Part shown: piece after piece, positions 46,472 to 54,543 of the stretch
Layout: every line of letters begins with the position of its first letter
Position numbering within the stretch: position 1 is the first letter of the stretch
From: Neobacillus mesonae
GTDB taxonomy: Bacteria > Bacillota > Bacilli > Bacillales > Cytobacillaceae
Direction: 5' to 3'
NCBI RefSeq assembly: GCF_023715155.1
Contig: NZ_JAMBNQ010000004.1
Coordinates: 149,255-213,254, forward strand
DNA: 64,000 bases
Made by a program: the position numbers and the translations under genes
The notes under the pieces: generated by a model
The model's input: only the letters and a program-made list of their open reading frames with translations
Database searches by the model: none
Told to the model about the DNA's origin: nothing

Positions 46472-46867
46472 ATGGAACGAATTATATTATTTGATGGTAT
46501 CTGCAATCTTTGCAATCGCAGTGTTCAGTTTATTATCAAAAGAGATCCACATGGCTGTTTTAAATTTGCCTCGCTGCAAGGGGAAACAGGACAAAAACTA
46601 TTAAAAAAGCATGGTTTAACGAGCGGCATAAACAGTTTTGTATTAATTGAGAATGAAACCATATACCTTGAATCAACAGCTGCACTTCGTGTCTGCAGGA
46701 GATTAGACAGAGGCTGGAAGTTGTTTGCGGGCTTTTTGATAATCCCCCGGCCCATTCGCGATATTTTTTATAAAATCGTCGCTAATAACCGCTATAAGTG
46801 GTTTGGAAAAAAGAACAGCTGTATGCTTCCATTACCGGAATGGAAAAGCAGATTTCTGGATGAATAA
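46472..46867 (+). CDS. yuxK: DCC-family thiol-disulfide oxidoreductase (YuxK-like)
   Basis: A 131-residue DUF393/DCC protein with a thioredoxin-like fold. The FDGICNLC motif (Cys11, Cys14) gives the family its name, and the ESTAALRVCRRL helix follows. Redox activity is expected but the partner is unknown. It starts 11 bases after the DUF4236 gene, probably in the same transcript, and ends at a shared terminator. Confidence 0.88.
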   Translation: MERIILFDGICNLCNRSVQFIIKRDPHGCFKFASLQGETGQKLLKKHGLTSGINSFVLIENETIYLESTAALRVCRRLDRGWKLFAGFLIIPRPIRDIFYKIVANNRYKWFGKKNSCMLPLPEWKSRFLDE

Positions 46868-46904
46868 AAACAGCAGTCCCGGAATTCATGGACTGCTGTT
46901 TCAA
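46866..46904. terminator. Bidirectional terminator
   Basis: AACAGCAGTCC (46869-46879) pairs perfectly with GGACTGCTGTT (46890-46900), between converging yuxK and the VOC gene. Confidence 0.8.
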
Positions 46905-47312
46905 TTATGCCTTTGGATAGTTTAAATCCCAAATGACACCATATGGATCTTTTACCTTTGCATATTTCGAACCCCAGAAAGTCTCCTGTAATTCCATATG
47001 AACGGTCCCTTTTTCCCGTAAAGCATCATAAACCGACTGAATTTCCTCTTCACTTTCAAAATCAAGCACTAATGAAATGTGATTTCCGATGACTACGGAT
47101 GATCCCGGAGAACAATCCGAAACCATAATGAATAAATCCCCTTTTTGAAAACGGCCATGAATGAGACGCTTTTCGGCCTCCGGCGTTTGATAACCTGCAT
47201 CACCATATGTTTTTAATTCAGCTAATTCTCCGCCGAATATTTTTTGATAGTATTCCAATGCTTCCCTTGCAGTTCCGTTAAACATCAAATAGGGTACAGC
47301 TTGACCACGCAT
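46905..47312 (-). CDS. PhnB-like VOC-superfamily protein
   Basis: A 135-residue glyoxalase/VOC protein of the PhnB type: YLMFNGTAREALEYYQKIFG at the start, HGRFQKGDLFIMVSD in the middle and WGSKYAKVKDPYGVIWDLN at the end. Members bind metal and act on varied small molecules; several annotated as 3-demethylubiquinone methyltransferases are not. GGAGTGG precedes the ATG at 47312. The function is unassigned. Confidence 0.85.
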   Translation of the reverse strand: MRGQAVPYLMFNGTAREALEYYQKIFGGELAELKTYGDAGYQTPEAEKRLIHGRFQKGDLFIMVSDCSPGSSVVIGNHISLVLDFESEEEIQSVYDALREKGTVHMELQETFWGSKYAKVKDPYGVIWDLNYPKA

Positions 47313-47371
47313 GATGACCACTCCTTCATTTATTAAACCTTTTACACATTACCATTTTCAAAAAAAAAGAA

Positions 47372-47917
47372 TTAAACTTTTTTAAATGAAGCTTCATGAA
47401 ACTTTCCAATCTGTTTAAATAATTGCTTTCCATCCTTTGGAATATTAGTGTTGGATGCCAATTCCAAATACATCGCTTGATATGGCTCAGGCACCCAAAT
47501 GTACTGATGAATATAGTCCGTCAAATGAAATCCGCATTTTAACCAGAATTGTTTCCTTGCCAGATTTTCAGATGTCTGGTCAGATTCAACCTCAATGACA
47601 ATGCCATCAACCATTCCAGCAGCCCATTCTTTTATATGCCGGACCATTTCTTTGCCCATTCCTTGGCTTTGATAATCAGAATGAACCGCTAAATAATCAA
47701 TTAAAAGCGCATGAATGCTGTTCAATTTTCCGGTTATTGCCATAACAGCTGCTTGATCTCCGGCATAACCAATATGTAAAAAACAAATGCCGCTCCGAAA
47801 CATATTGCGGATGATCTTTTCCGGCTTTGCACCCTTGCCGGCAAATGCCTGCTCATAAATTGGAGCTGCCTCTCTCCAAAAATTTTCATCCCATTCTGAT
47901 ATGGTTTTAACTTCCAC
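47372..47917 (-). CDS. GNAT-family N-acetyltransferase
   Basis: A 181-residue GNAT enzyme. Residues about 80-115 contain the acetyl-CoA binding motif A (LAVHSDYQSQGMGKEMVRHI), then a QFWLKCGFH motif B. AGGGGGAC lies before GTG 47917, preferred over the in-frame ATG upstream that precedes the site. The substrate is unknown. A candidate leader or small RNA lies 130 bases upstream on the same strand. Confidence 0.82.
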   Translation of the reverse strand: MEVKTISEWDENFWREAAPIYEQAFAGKGAKPEKIIRNMFRSGICFLHIGYAGDQAAVMAITGKLNSIHALLIDYLAVHSDYQSQGMGKEMVRHIKEWAAGMVDGIVIEVESDQTSENLARKQFWLKCGFHLTDYIHQYIWVPEPYQAMYLELASNTNIPKDGKQLFKQIGKFHEASFKKV

Positions 47918-47960
47918 AAAAGTCCCCCTTTGTACTGACATTAAACCTAGGCTTACTTGC

Positions 47961-48062
47961 CTAAGATATTGGCGGCTCTGCCATAAAAAAAACGATTAAT
48001 ACCACTGAAAGTAGTCCAACTGCCACAACTAAATGATACCAATGGTCCTGCCTTTTTTGCAA
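47961..48062 (-). CDS. Possible 33-residue single-helix membrane peptide
   Basis: Starting from a TTG six bases after AAAGGTC, 33 codons give MQKRQDHWYHLVVAVGLLSV and a second hydrophobic run ending MAEPPIS. A basic head and one membrane helix make a plausible small membrane protein. The start lies inside the T-run of a terminator hairpin, so it would be made only from read-through RNA. Low certainty. Confidence 0.35.
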   Translation of the reverse strand: MQKRQDHWYHLVVAVGLLSVVLIVFFMAEPPIS

Positions 48063-48195
48063 AAAAAGACCTTTGACCAATGGCCAAAGGTTAATCGAGG
48101 TATTAACAGCTGTCTGCTAAAACCCCGCTTTAGGAGGTCTAAACTCAGAAGAATTTAAACAATTGTATTTTACTATATTTAAAAATATTATTCAA
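48054..48195 (-). ncRNA. Candidate small RNA or attenuated leader
   Basis: A minus-strand promoter TTGAAT (48195-48190) / TAAAAT (48172-48167) has 17-base spacing. The roughly 105-base RNA from about 48160 has ACCUC/GGGGU and UUAAU-ACCUCG-AUUAA hairpins with exposed CCUCC/CCUC runs, and ends at AACCUUUG / CAAAGGU then UUUUUUU (48091-48054). It lies between terC and the GNAT gene. CU-rich loops of this sort pair with ribosome sites in other Firmicute small RNAs. Confidence 0.5.
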
Positions 48196-48274
48196 TAATT
48201 TAAAGTGGTAAAGGATTGAAGCGGATAAAATTGGAACAACCCCATTTTCCTCTTTTTTCACCAAACAGACATAT

Positions 48275-48304
48275 TAAAAGCCGCTAATGACAAACATTAG
48301 CGGC
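48275..48304 (-). terminator. Terminator of terC
   Basis: GCCGCTAATG / CATTAGCGGC (48295-48304 with 48280-48289), then TTTTAAT on the minus strand. Confidence 0.85.
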
Positions 48305-48317
48305 CTATCGATGACTA

Positions 48318-49088
48318 TTACTGATCCTCTGAAGCAGCAACTTCTGATGCAGATTTTTTCTTATTCAAATTATGAACCACGAACGTGGCTGCAAAGGCTA
48401 AAATTAAGATTCCGAAAAATACTAGGTGATGGAGTTCAAATCCAAACACACTAGCGAACATCTTTAATGCAATAATCGCGATTAAAATAAATGCCGTGTT
48501 TTCAAGTTCTGGAATTTTGTCAATTAAGACCAAGAAGAACCTGGCCACTGTCCGCATCATTAAAATCCCCAGCATACCGCCAATCAGAAGAATCCAAACC
48601 TTTTCTGAAACCGCAAATGCTGCTAAAATACTATCTGCAGAAAAAGCGATATCCATTAATTCAACGGAAATAACCGTTCCCCAAAACACTCCAAAAGTAC
48701 GGATAAGCCAGCTTTCCTTTTTTACTCCTTCAACATCCTCATCCTTCTCACCTAACCAGAAATGTTTCACCACAAGCCATGCCAGATAGGCAGCTCCTAA
48801 GACCTTAATCCACCAGAACTTAATAAGCAGCATCCCTAATCCAATAAATATGAAGCGGAAAATATATGCCCCAAACAAACCATATGTTAAAGCCTTTTTG
48901 CGTTGGGTTGGCGGAAGATGTTTGACCATGACAGCAAGCACCAGCGCATTATCAGCTGAAAGAAGCCCTTCCAAGATTACCAATGTGCCTATGTATCCCC
49001 AAGATACAGGATCGGATAAAACCTCGACCCACATCCCCCAATCAAAAAACGATGCATAGGTAGACCAGATTTCATTTAAAACGTTCAA
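48318..49088 (-). CDS. TerC-family membrane protein (YceF/YkoY type)
   Basis: A 256-residue membrane protein with seven helices. EGLLSADNALVLAVMVKHL in helix 2 and ISVELMDIAFSADSILAAFA in the middle are the acidic TerC motifs. B. subtilis relatives (YceF, YkoY) export Mn2+ during metalation of secreted enzymes or under stress. The C-terminal tail is basic then acidic. AGGGG precedes the start. No manganese riboswitch is seen in the 400-base upstream gap. Confidence 0.9.
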   Translation of the reverse strand: MNVLNEIWSTYASFFDWGMWVEVLSDPVSWGYIGTLVILEGLLSADNALVLAVMVKHLPPTQRKKALTYGLFGAYIFRFIFIGLGMLLIKFWWIKVLGAAYLAWLVVKHFWLGEKDEDVEGVKKESWLIRTFGVFWGTVISVELMDIAFSADSILAAFAVSEKVWILLIGGMLGILMMRTVARFFLVLIDKIPELENTAFILIAIIALKMFASVFGFELHHLVFFGILILAFAATFVVHNLNKKKSASEVAASEDQ

Positions 49089-49463
49089 TAATATACCCCT
49101 TCCTTTTACTAGCTATTAATTGTTACACAATTCACAATTTCCCCCGATAATCATTTGCAAGATTACTAGTTATGGAATTTAACAGACAGAAAAACGGGGG
49201 CTGCACCCATTCCAATAAGCAAAAGAATTATTCCATATTTTCTAACATTATAAAAACTCACAATATGAATAATCCGTGTATTCCTTTCTTTTTGCCACCC
49301 TTCTCCTTCCTATTTTTAAGTTACTATTGATACGTCCATATAGACTAAAAGGTTTCAAAAATCAAAAATAATTTTTTCAATGAAATTTATTATATCTTTA
49401 TCAGAAAAAATGAGGATTTCTAATCTCGTTTGCCAGCACAACTGGAAACCTATGATGAAATCA
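49089..49463. other. Gap upstream of terC and the SRAP gene
   Basis: About 375 AT-rich bases with no open frame of note. It should hold the divergent promoters, but only the one for the plus-strand gene (49464-49491) is clear. No riboswitch or repeat is recognised. Confidence 0.5.
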
Positions 49464-49491
49464 TTGAGAAATTCAGTTGATTTGTTAAAAT
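49464..49491 (+). promoter_or_regulatory. Promoter of the SRAP gene
   Basis: TTGAGA (49464-49469) and TAAAAT (49486-49491) with 16-base spacing, about 22 bases before the ATG. Confidence 0.6.
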
Positions 49492-49513
49492 AAACTTATA
49501 CGAGGTGAACGAT

Positions 49514-50191
49514 ATGTGCGGACGTTTTACATTAACTGCTCCGATTGAGCAAATACTTGATCGATTTGATATTCAAGCATTTTTAGATGAAGAAAATTTC
49601 TTTCCCAGTTACAATATTGCTCCTTCTCAGATGGTTTTGGCTGTGATTAATGATGGGAAGTCAAACCGGATGGGATTTTTAAAATGGGGACTCATTCCTT
49701 CCTGGGCAAAGGACCCTGCCATCGGGAACAAACTGATCAACGCACGTGCCGAAACCCTTGCTGAAAAAGCAAGTTTTAAACATGCTTTCAAAAAGAAGCG
49801 CTGCCTGATTATTGCCGACAGCTTTTATGAATGGAAACGCCATGAGGATAAATCGAAGACACCCATGAGAATTAAACTGAAAGCGGATCATTTGTTTGCG
49901 ATGGCAGGAATATGGGAACAGTGGAAATCGCCGGAGGGCCAATCTGTTTTCTCATGTTCTGTCATTACCACTGCTCCTAACTCGTTAATGAGCGAAATTC
50001 ATGACCGGATGCCCGTGATCTTGAACCCAAATGATGAGAGTACGTGGTTAAATCCGTCTATTTCAGATACGGGTTTCTTACAGAAATTTTTAGTCCCTTT
50101 TGATGAAGGTCAAATGGAATCATATGAGGTTTCTCCCCTCGTGAATTCACCGAAAAACAATTCCATTCACCTCATTCAAAAAATATGCTAA
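49514..50191 (+). CDS. SRAP/YedK (HMCES-type) abasic-site processing protein
   Basis: A 225-residue SOS-response-associated peptidase. The ATG at 49514 is followed by TGC, so removal of Met exposes the catalytic Cys2 in MCGRF, which forms a thiazolidine crosslink with abasic sites in single-stranded DNA. Other family residues are in SYNIAPSQ, NARAET, the DSFYEWK segment and SEIHDRMPVIL with the active-site His. GAGGTGAACGAT gives the ribosome site; a GTG upstream would bury Cys2 and is rejected. Confidence 0.93.
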   Translation: MCGRFTLTAPIEQILDRFDIQAFLDEENFFPSYNIAPSQMVLAVINDGKSNRMGFLKWGLIPSWAKDPAIGNKLINARAETLAEKASFKHAFKKKRCLIIADSFYEWKRHEDKSKTPMRIKLKADHLFAMAGIWEQWKSPEGQSVFSCSVITTAPNSLMSEIHDRMPVILNPNDESTWLNPSISDTGFLQKFLVPFDEGQMESYEVSPLVNSPKNNSIHLIQKIC

Positions 50192-50282
50192 TGCACATTT
50201 TAGTAAAAATGGACAAGATGACTACATCCGCGTACAAGCTTTTTCATAGATTAAAGTAACCCATTAAGTTTTTCCTTCTTTT

Positions 50283-50312
50283 AAAAGTGGCATTTCGCCA
50301 CTTTCTTTTTTT
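50283..50312 (+). terminator. Terminator of the SRAP gene
   Basis: AAAGTGGC (50284-50291) pairs with GCCACTTT (50297-50304), then CTTTTTTT. Confidence 0.8.
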
Positions 50313-50450
50313 GCTGAATGAATATGGCATGCTTCGAATATACATAAGGAAAACGTATGCACCCTGATCAGTCTTAGGCACTGGATCATTTTTAATTTCT
50401 AAAATATCCAGTTCTTGTGATCCCTTCAATTTAGGAAAGGAGTCCCATTC

Positions 50451-50696
50451 ATGTATTTCCTCCCCACTAAACTGAATATTCATGACATCAAAATTGGAAC
50501 CCCTGACCATAAAAGCGCCATCAACTTTGGGGCGAATTTTTTGACAAACATGAATGTCGCAGGCAAAAAAAATCAAGCAGTCGGGCAGCAAATAGCAGAT
50601 CATGTCATTCATATGAATCCAATCGGAATTGTTTTTGAAGATGACAGCATTGATATTCCTACCATCAAAATAAAGCGGAACATCCATCAAGAATAG
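50451..50696 (+). CDS. GerPA-like spore protein (tandem copy 1)
   Basis: An 81-residue protein: MYFLPTKLNIHDIKIGTPDH, then SAINFGANFLTNMNVAGKKN, QAVGQQIAD and PIGIVFEDD. The INxGxN, KxNQxxGxQ and PIxxxxDxD pattern is shared with the next two genes, so all three are paralogues of the GerPA/GerPF spore germination group. AAAGGAG precedes the ATG. This copy is the most divergent, with a basic C-terminus. A minus-strand frame overlaps it but lacks a ribosome site. Confidence 0.75.
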   Translation: MYFLPTKLNIHDIKIGTPDHKSAINFGANFLTNMNVAGKKNQAVGQQIADHVIHMNPIGIVFEDDSIDIPTIKIKRNIHQE

Positions 50697-50707
50697 GAGT
50701 GGTGAAT

Positions 50708-50941
50708 TTGAATATTGCACCAATGGCGTTTAACTTCCTGGGTTTTAAGGCGAATGCAATCGATAATGCCTCCTTTATTAATATGGGGCCGAATCAATTT
50801 GTGGATCAATTTATTTCTTACAAACGAAACCAAGGGGTTGGAGAACAAAACGGTGATATTTCTCCTGTGAATATCCCAATTTCATGGGTGGTCGACCCTG
50901 ATGTGACAGACAGCAACACAGCCAAAAACAGCATCATCTAA
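50708..50941 (+). CDS. GerPA-like spore protein (tandem copy 2)
   Basis: A 77-residue protein, MNIAPMAFNFLGFKANAIDN, then INMGPNQFVDQFISYKRNQG. It starts at TTG 50708, seven bases after AGGAGT, and mirrors the TTG start of copy 3. The core is highly similar to copy 3 (MGPNQFxDQFxSYKRNQ), showing recent duplication. It lies 11 bases after copy 1. Confidence 0.82.
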   Translation: MNIAPMAFNFLGFKANAIDNASFINMGPNQFVDQFISYKRNQGVGEQNGDISPVNIPISWVVDPDVTDSNTAKNSII

Positions 50942-50966
50942 ATTTTCCTCCAAGGAGGCGGTTCAT

Positions 50967-51203
50967 TTGATTTTTGCACCAATGGTGGTGAATTTTGGGA
51001 ATCTGAAAGTCAATGTATTTGACCATGCTTCCGTTTTAAATATGGGTCCTAATCAGTTCATTGACCAATTTGTTTCCTATAAAAGAAATCAGGCGTATGG
51101 TGAACAAAACGGGGATTTTGCCCCATTTTTTATCCCTATTGGCTATATTTTTGATTCAGATATTAGTGACAGCTGGACTGGAAAAAATAATTCTGTTTTA
51201 TAG
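50967..51203 (+). CDS. GerPA-like spore protein (tandem copy 3)
   Basis: A 78-residue protein, MIFAPMVVNFGNLKVNVFDH, then LNMGPNQFIDQFVSYKRNQ and FFIPIGYIFDSDISD. The TTG start follows AAGGAGGCGG. It is the last of three tandem genes that end together at a hairpin terminator. Late, mother-cell expression is expected for this family, but a sigma-K promoter could not be placed firmly. Confidence 0.82.
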   Translation: MIFAPMVVNFGNLKVNVFDHASVLNMGPNQFIDQFVSYKRNQAYGEQNGDFAPFFIPIGYIFDSDISDSWTGKNNSVL

Positions 51204-51204
51204 A

Positions 51205-51233
51205 ATAGCCGGATAAATATCCGGCTGTTTTTC
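51205..51233 (+). terminator. Terminator of the GerPA-like cluster
   Basis: AGCCGGAT (51207-51214) pairs with ATCCGGCT (51219-51226), then GTTTTTC. Confidence 0.85.
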
Positions 51234-51296
51234 ATTCCCTTCGTTAGGTAAATGGCGTTATAATAAGAAAAAAACATATAATTGGAGGTATTTTTT

Positions 51297-51914
51297 ATGG
51301 ACAAGACCGTCAATAGTTTTTCCAATATTCCTACAACTTGTATTTCAGATGCGATGAATGGATTAAACAATCTTCATCCTGCCATTAAACCATTGAAAGA
51401 GGAATATAAGATAGCCGGGAGGGCATTTACGGTAAAAATTCCTGTTGGCGATAATCTTGCCATCCTGAAAGCCATCCGCGAAGCAAAGCCAGGTGAAGTA
51501 TTAGTGGTTGATGCAAAAGGTGATGAATACCGGGCGATTGCCGGCGATTTTGTTGTGGGGATGATGCAGACGCTTGGCATCGCAGGCCTTGTTGTAGATG
51601 GGGTGATCCGGGATCTTGCTGGAATTAAAGCCTTGAATTTCCCCGTTTTCACTAAAGGAACTACTGTAGCTGCAAGCGGTAAGGCTGGCTTGGGCGAAAT
51701 AAATATTCCGATTTCCTGCGGCGGTGTATCTGTACAGCCTGGAGATCTCATTGTGGCTGATGTTGATGGAGTTGTAGTCGTCCCGCAAATCATGGAACAG
51801 GAAATTTTAACGAAAGCATTAGAAAAAGTAAAGAAGGACCAAATTCGTGAAGAAAAAATTTCCGGTAACCGGGAAGCCATACTCAAACATTTAAATGAAC
51901 TTCTATCCAAATAG
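51297..51914 (+). CDS. RraA-family protein (HMG/CHA aldolase-like)
   Basis: A 205-residue RraA-like protein: TTCISDAMNGL at the start, the GDFVVGMMQTLGIAGLVVDGVIRD segment with the metal-binding Asp, and a GGVSVQPGDLIVADVDGVVVVP C-terminal half. The family covers 4-hydroxy-4-methyl-2-oxoglutarate aldolases, oxaloacetate decarboxylases and RNase E inhibitors. With no RNase E target known in Bacillus, an aldolase or decarboxylase role is more likely. GGAGG precedes the ATG at 51297. Confidence 0.85.
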   Translation: MDKTVNSFSNIPTTCISDAMNGLNNLHPAIKPLKEEYKIAGRAFTVKIPVGDNLAILKAIREAKPGEVLVVDAKGDEYRAIAGDFVVGMMQTLGIAGLVVDGVIRDLAGIKALNFPVFTKGTTVAASGKAGLGEINIPISCGGVSVQPGDLIVADVDGVVVVPQIMEQEILTKALEKVKKDQIREEKISGNREAILKHLNELLSK

Positions 51915-51984
51915 TGCTTGGCTCCCTCTTTTGTTTTTGGTCTAAAATGGGAATGATAGTACTACTTTATGATTAGAAGTTAGG

Positions 51985-53052
51985 ATGACAGCTGTGGGAA
52001 TGCGCTTGAAAAAATGGCTATATTACTTGGTTAAATTGCGAAAAAAAATTTTAGTGCCTTTTGTTCTTTTATATATTTTAGCAGCCGCACTTGGAATATA
52101 TATGATTGAGCCGCACACTTTTCAGTCCTATTTAACTTCGATTTACTGGGTAATGACGACATTGGCTACGGTAGGATTTGGAGATTATGCACCGGTGACT
52201 AATCTTGGGAAAGCCTATACCATCCTTCTTTATATAACAGGGATTGGACTTTTGAGCGTTTTTTTCGGAAAACTGATTGAAACCGTTCATCACATCGACC
52301 GGATGAAGGCAGGGGGAAAAATGAAATTTACTGGTAAAGACCACATCATTCTGATTGGCTGGAGTGAGAAATCCAAACTGGCGATGCAGGAAATTTTTAA
52401 ATCAGATCAAAAAACAGATATCGTCATAATCGATGATCTGCCAAAGGCCCCTATGATGGAAGACAGGCTGTTTTATATCCGCGGGAATGCAACAGATGAA
52501 AAGACATTGCTCGATGCCAACATCCCTAAAGCAAAAGGGGTGATTATCTTTGCTGATCAAATTACCCAGGATAACTTTTCCAGCAGGGATCCCCTGTTAG
52601 TCGACGGCAAAACTTTGCTAATCGCAACAGCCATTACATTAATTGAACAGCGATATAACAAGGAGATCCATGTAACGGCAGAGGTGGTCAATCAGAATCA
52701 TTTACCATTATTCGATCATGTTAAAGTGGATGAGTTTATTCCAACACATGAAATGATTTCCCATGCAGCTGTGCGCTCTTTATTTTCCCATGGTGTTACC
52801 AATATGTATTCTGAATTAATGAGCACACAATATGGGGATTCCATGTACGAAATTCCGAAAAAAGCCGAGTGGCGTACATATCGTGATGCATTTATTGATT
52901 TATTGGACAAGGGCGCTACCTTAGTTGCGGACAGCGGTGATATGCACATCAACCAAAAGCTCGATTACCTCATTCCAGAGGATGCACAACTTTTTATTAT
53001 TTGTGATAAGGACATTTATAAGGAACTGACAGGAAAAACTGAAGACAAATAG
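51985..53052 (+). CDS. yugO: YugO-type potassium channel
   Basis: A 355-residue two-helix K+ channel. The selectivity filter is TVGFGD at residues 62-67 between two membrane helices (25-42 and 75-95), followed by an RCK (TrkA-N-like) regulatory domain from about 115 (KDHIILIGWSEKSKLAMQEI). B. subtilis YugO carries electrical signals in biofilms. The mstX (Mistic) gene that precedes yugO there is absent here. ATG 51985 has a weak site; GTG 51997 is a possible start. Confidence 0.88.
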   Translation: MTAVGMRLKKWLYYLVKLRKKILVPFVLLYILAAALGIYMIEPHTFQSYLTSIYWVMTTLATVGFGDYAPVTNLGKAYTILLYITGIGLLSVFFGKLIETVHHIDRMKAGGKMKFTGKDHIILIGWSEKSKLAMQEIFKSDQKTDIVIIDDLPKAPMMEDRLFYIRGNATDEKTLLDANIPKAKGVIIFADQITQDNFSSRDPLLVDGKTLLIATAITLIEQRYNKEIHVTAEVVNQNHLPLFDHVKVDEFIPTHEMISHAAVRSLFSHGVTNMYSELMSTQYGDSMYEIPKKAEWRTYRDAFIDLLDKGATLVADSGDMHINQKLDYLIPEDAQLFIICDKDIYKELTGKTEDK

Positions 53053-53089
53053 CAGTAATTGCAGGACATAGATTATTGGAAATAAAGCT

Positions 53090-53126
53090 AAAAACCGACT
53101 GCCAGCTGATGGCCAGTCGGTTTTTA
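53090..53126. terminator. Bidirectional terminator
   Basis: AAAACCGACTG pairs with CAGTCGGTTTT (53091-53101 and 53114-53124), between converging yugO and a membrane protein gene. Confidence 0.85.
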
Positions 53127-53579
53127 TGTGATGGGTTTTCTATTTAATATGGCCTGCAGCAGGAAACCTACCCCTAAACCTGGTATGACAAACAACATAG
53201 GAAGCCACATAGGACCTAACAATACACCAAAAATTTTTAGCTTAGTAGAAAAAATTAATCCAACCGTTACAAAATAAGCGGAAAATGCAAATGGCAGAAA
53301 GGCATTTCTTTTTTTTCCACCACCCGCATCCTTAAAGGCATCCCACATGGCGAAAAAATATAAACATGGATAGAACATCAGCCATTGAAAATCTGTTTGC
53401 TGAATGGCTAAATCAATATTCCCATTAAAACTGGAAATGATCACTTCATTAAAATTGGCCTGGATATTAATCAGAAATTCCAATCCAACCAGCATTAAAC
53501 CCTTCAGCCACTTCCCATTTAAAAATTGTCCAAAACCGGGGAGCGCAATACTCCAAAACACCGCTTCCTTAGCATCCAT
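53124..53579 (-). CDS. Small multi-spanning membrane protein
   Basis: A 151-residue protein with four hydrophobic segments. The opening EAVFWSIALPGFGQFLNGKWLKG resembles TM2/DUF5683-type proteins, which share an N-terminal GxGQFxNGxxxKG hairpin. The function is unknown. It starts four bases after the stop of a 37-residue protein gene, so the pair is translationally close and likely one operon. Confidence 0.75.
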   Translation of the reverse strand: MDAKEAVFWSIALPGFGQFLNGKWLKGLMLVGLEFLINIQANFNEVIISSFNGNIDLAIQQTDFQWLMFYPCLYFFAMWDAFKDAGGGKKRNAFLPFAFSAYFVTVGLIFSTKLKIFGVLLGPMWLPMLFVIPGLGVGFLLQAILNRKPIT

Positions 53580-53583
53580 CGGC

Positions 53584-53697
53584 CTAGACCCGTTTTACAT
53601 CTATTTTTTCTGGGGACGTGATGTTCCTTCCGGCGCACTCTAACATTTTTATGTATCTATTGTTCTCCCTTAGATATTTTTGCGATTTTTGAGTCAT
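53584..53697 (-). CDS. 37-residue basic protein of unknown function
   Basis: AGGAGG sits 7 bases before the ATG of a 37-codon frame: MTQKSQKYLRENNRYIKMLE, then CAGRNITSPEKIDVKRV. It is basic and soluble, with one cysteine. The strong ribosome site and its position 4 bases before the membrane protein gene argue that it is translated. No family is recognised. Confidence 0.65.
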   Translation of the reverse strand: MTQKSQKYLRENNRYIKMLECAGRNITSPEKIDVKRV

Positions 53698-53790
53698 AAT
53701 CATTCCTCCTGAAAATATCTTTATGTTTAATATCTCCGCTTCACCTTAAAAATATAGAGAGAACTGTTAAGTGCGTCCAAAATTTCAAGT

Positions 53791-53826
53791 AAAATGGAAG
53801 CTGTTTTCTAAACAGCTTCCATTTTG
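53791..53826. terminator. Bidirectional terminator
   Basis: AAAATGGAAGCTGTT (from 53791) pairs with AACAGCTTCCATTTT (to 53825). On the minus strand it ends the ybaK-like gene. Confidence 0.8.
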
Positions 53827-53839
53827 TAAATAACCTGCG

Positions 53840-54355
53840 TTATACCCTTTCCTTTGTTAATGCCTCTTCCTTGTTCGAATCCTCCTGCCAGCCTTTACAA
53901 ACATCGACCCATCCTTTGGCAGAAGAGAATTGCTGTAATTCATCACATGTTAATTCAATAGCGGAGTTTGAACTGCCGCATGCAGGAAAAAGTGCAGCAA
54001 AACGTTTCATTGAAATATCAAGATATATATCAAGATTATTTTTTAAACCAAACGGGCAGACACCGCCGATGGCATGTCCTGTTTGCTCCAATACTTCTTC
54101 AGGCGAAAGCATTCTCGCTTTAAACCCAAAGGTATGACGAAATTTTTTATTATCAATTTTTGTATCGCCGGCTGCTACGATTAAAATAGCGTGATCTTCT
54201 TCTCCTCTGAAGGATAATGTCTTGGCAATTCGAGCTGGTTCCACACCAATAGCATCTGCTGCTAGGTCCACTGTAGCACTTGATACTTCAAATTCCATAA
54301 TATCTTGTTCCCGATTCCACTGCTTAAAATGTTCTTTTACACTTTCTAATGACAC
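53840..54355 (-). CDS. YbaK/ProX-type aminoacyl-tRNA deacylase
   Basis: A 171-residue single-domain trans-editing protein. AKTLSFRGEEDHAILIVAAG, KIDNKKFRHTFGFKARMLS with the conserved catalytic-region Lys, and the GHAIGGVCPFG loop are the YbaK/EbsC signature. Relatives clear Cys-tRNA(Pro) or Ala-tRNA(Pro). It is encoded alone with its own terminator. Confidence 0.9.
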   Translation of the reverse strand: MSLESVKEHFKQWNREQDIMEFEVSSATVDLAADAIGVEPARIAKTLSFRGEEDHAILIVAAGDTKIDNKKFRHTFGFKARMLSPEEVLEQTGHAIGGVCPFGLKNNLDIYLDISMKRFAALFPACGSSNSAIELTCDELQQFSSAKGWVDVCKGWQEDSNKEEALTKERV

Positions 54356-54543
54356 AAGTTTCCATCCTTTCCAACACTTTTATGCTGAAAATCATACACA
54401 ATTTTCTATGAATAAACAACTTTCATGCTTTTTAGAGGTAAAGCATCTACTTTATTGAAAAAATAAATTTATTTTTTAATTTTCTGGTTTGAAAAGATGT
54501 TATAATTTTGCGTGTATTGCTTTATTTTTGGGGGGAATTGTTA

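Noticed and set aside
49089..49463. yybP-ykoY manganese riboswitch upstream of terC
   Set aside because: Looked for because of the TerC family link; the characteristic paired loops and conserved bases are not present.
50460..50723. Long minus-strand frame opposite GerPA-like copy 1
   Set aside because: The plus-strand protein is a clear paralogue of its two neighbours and has a proper ribosome site; the minus frame is its shadow.
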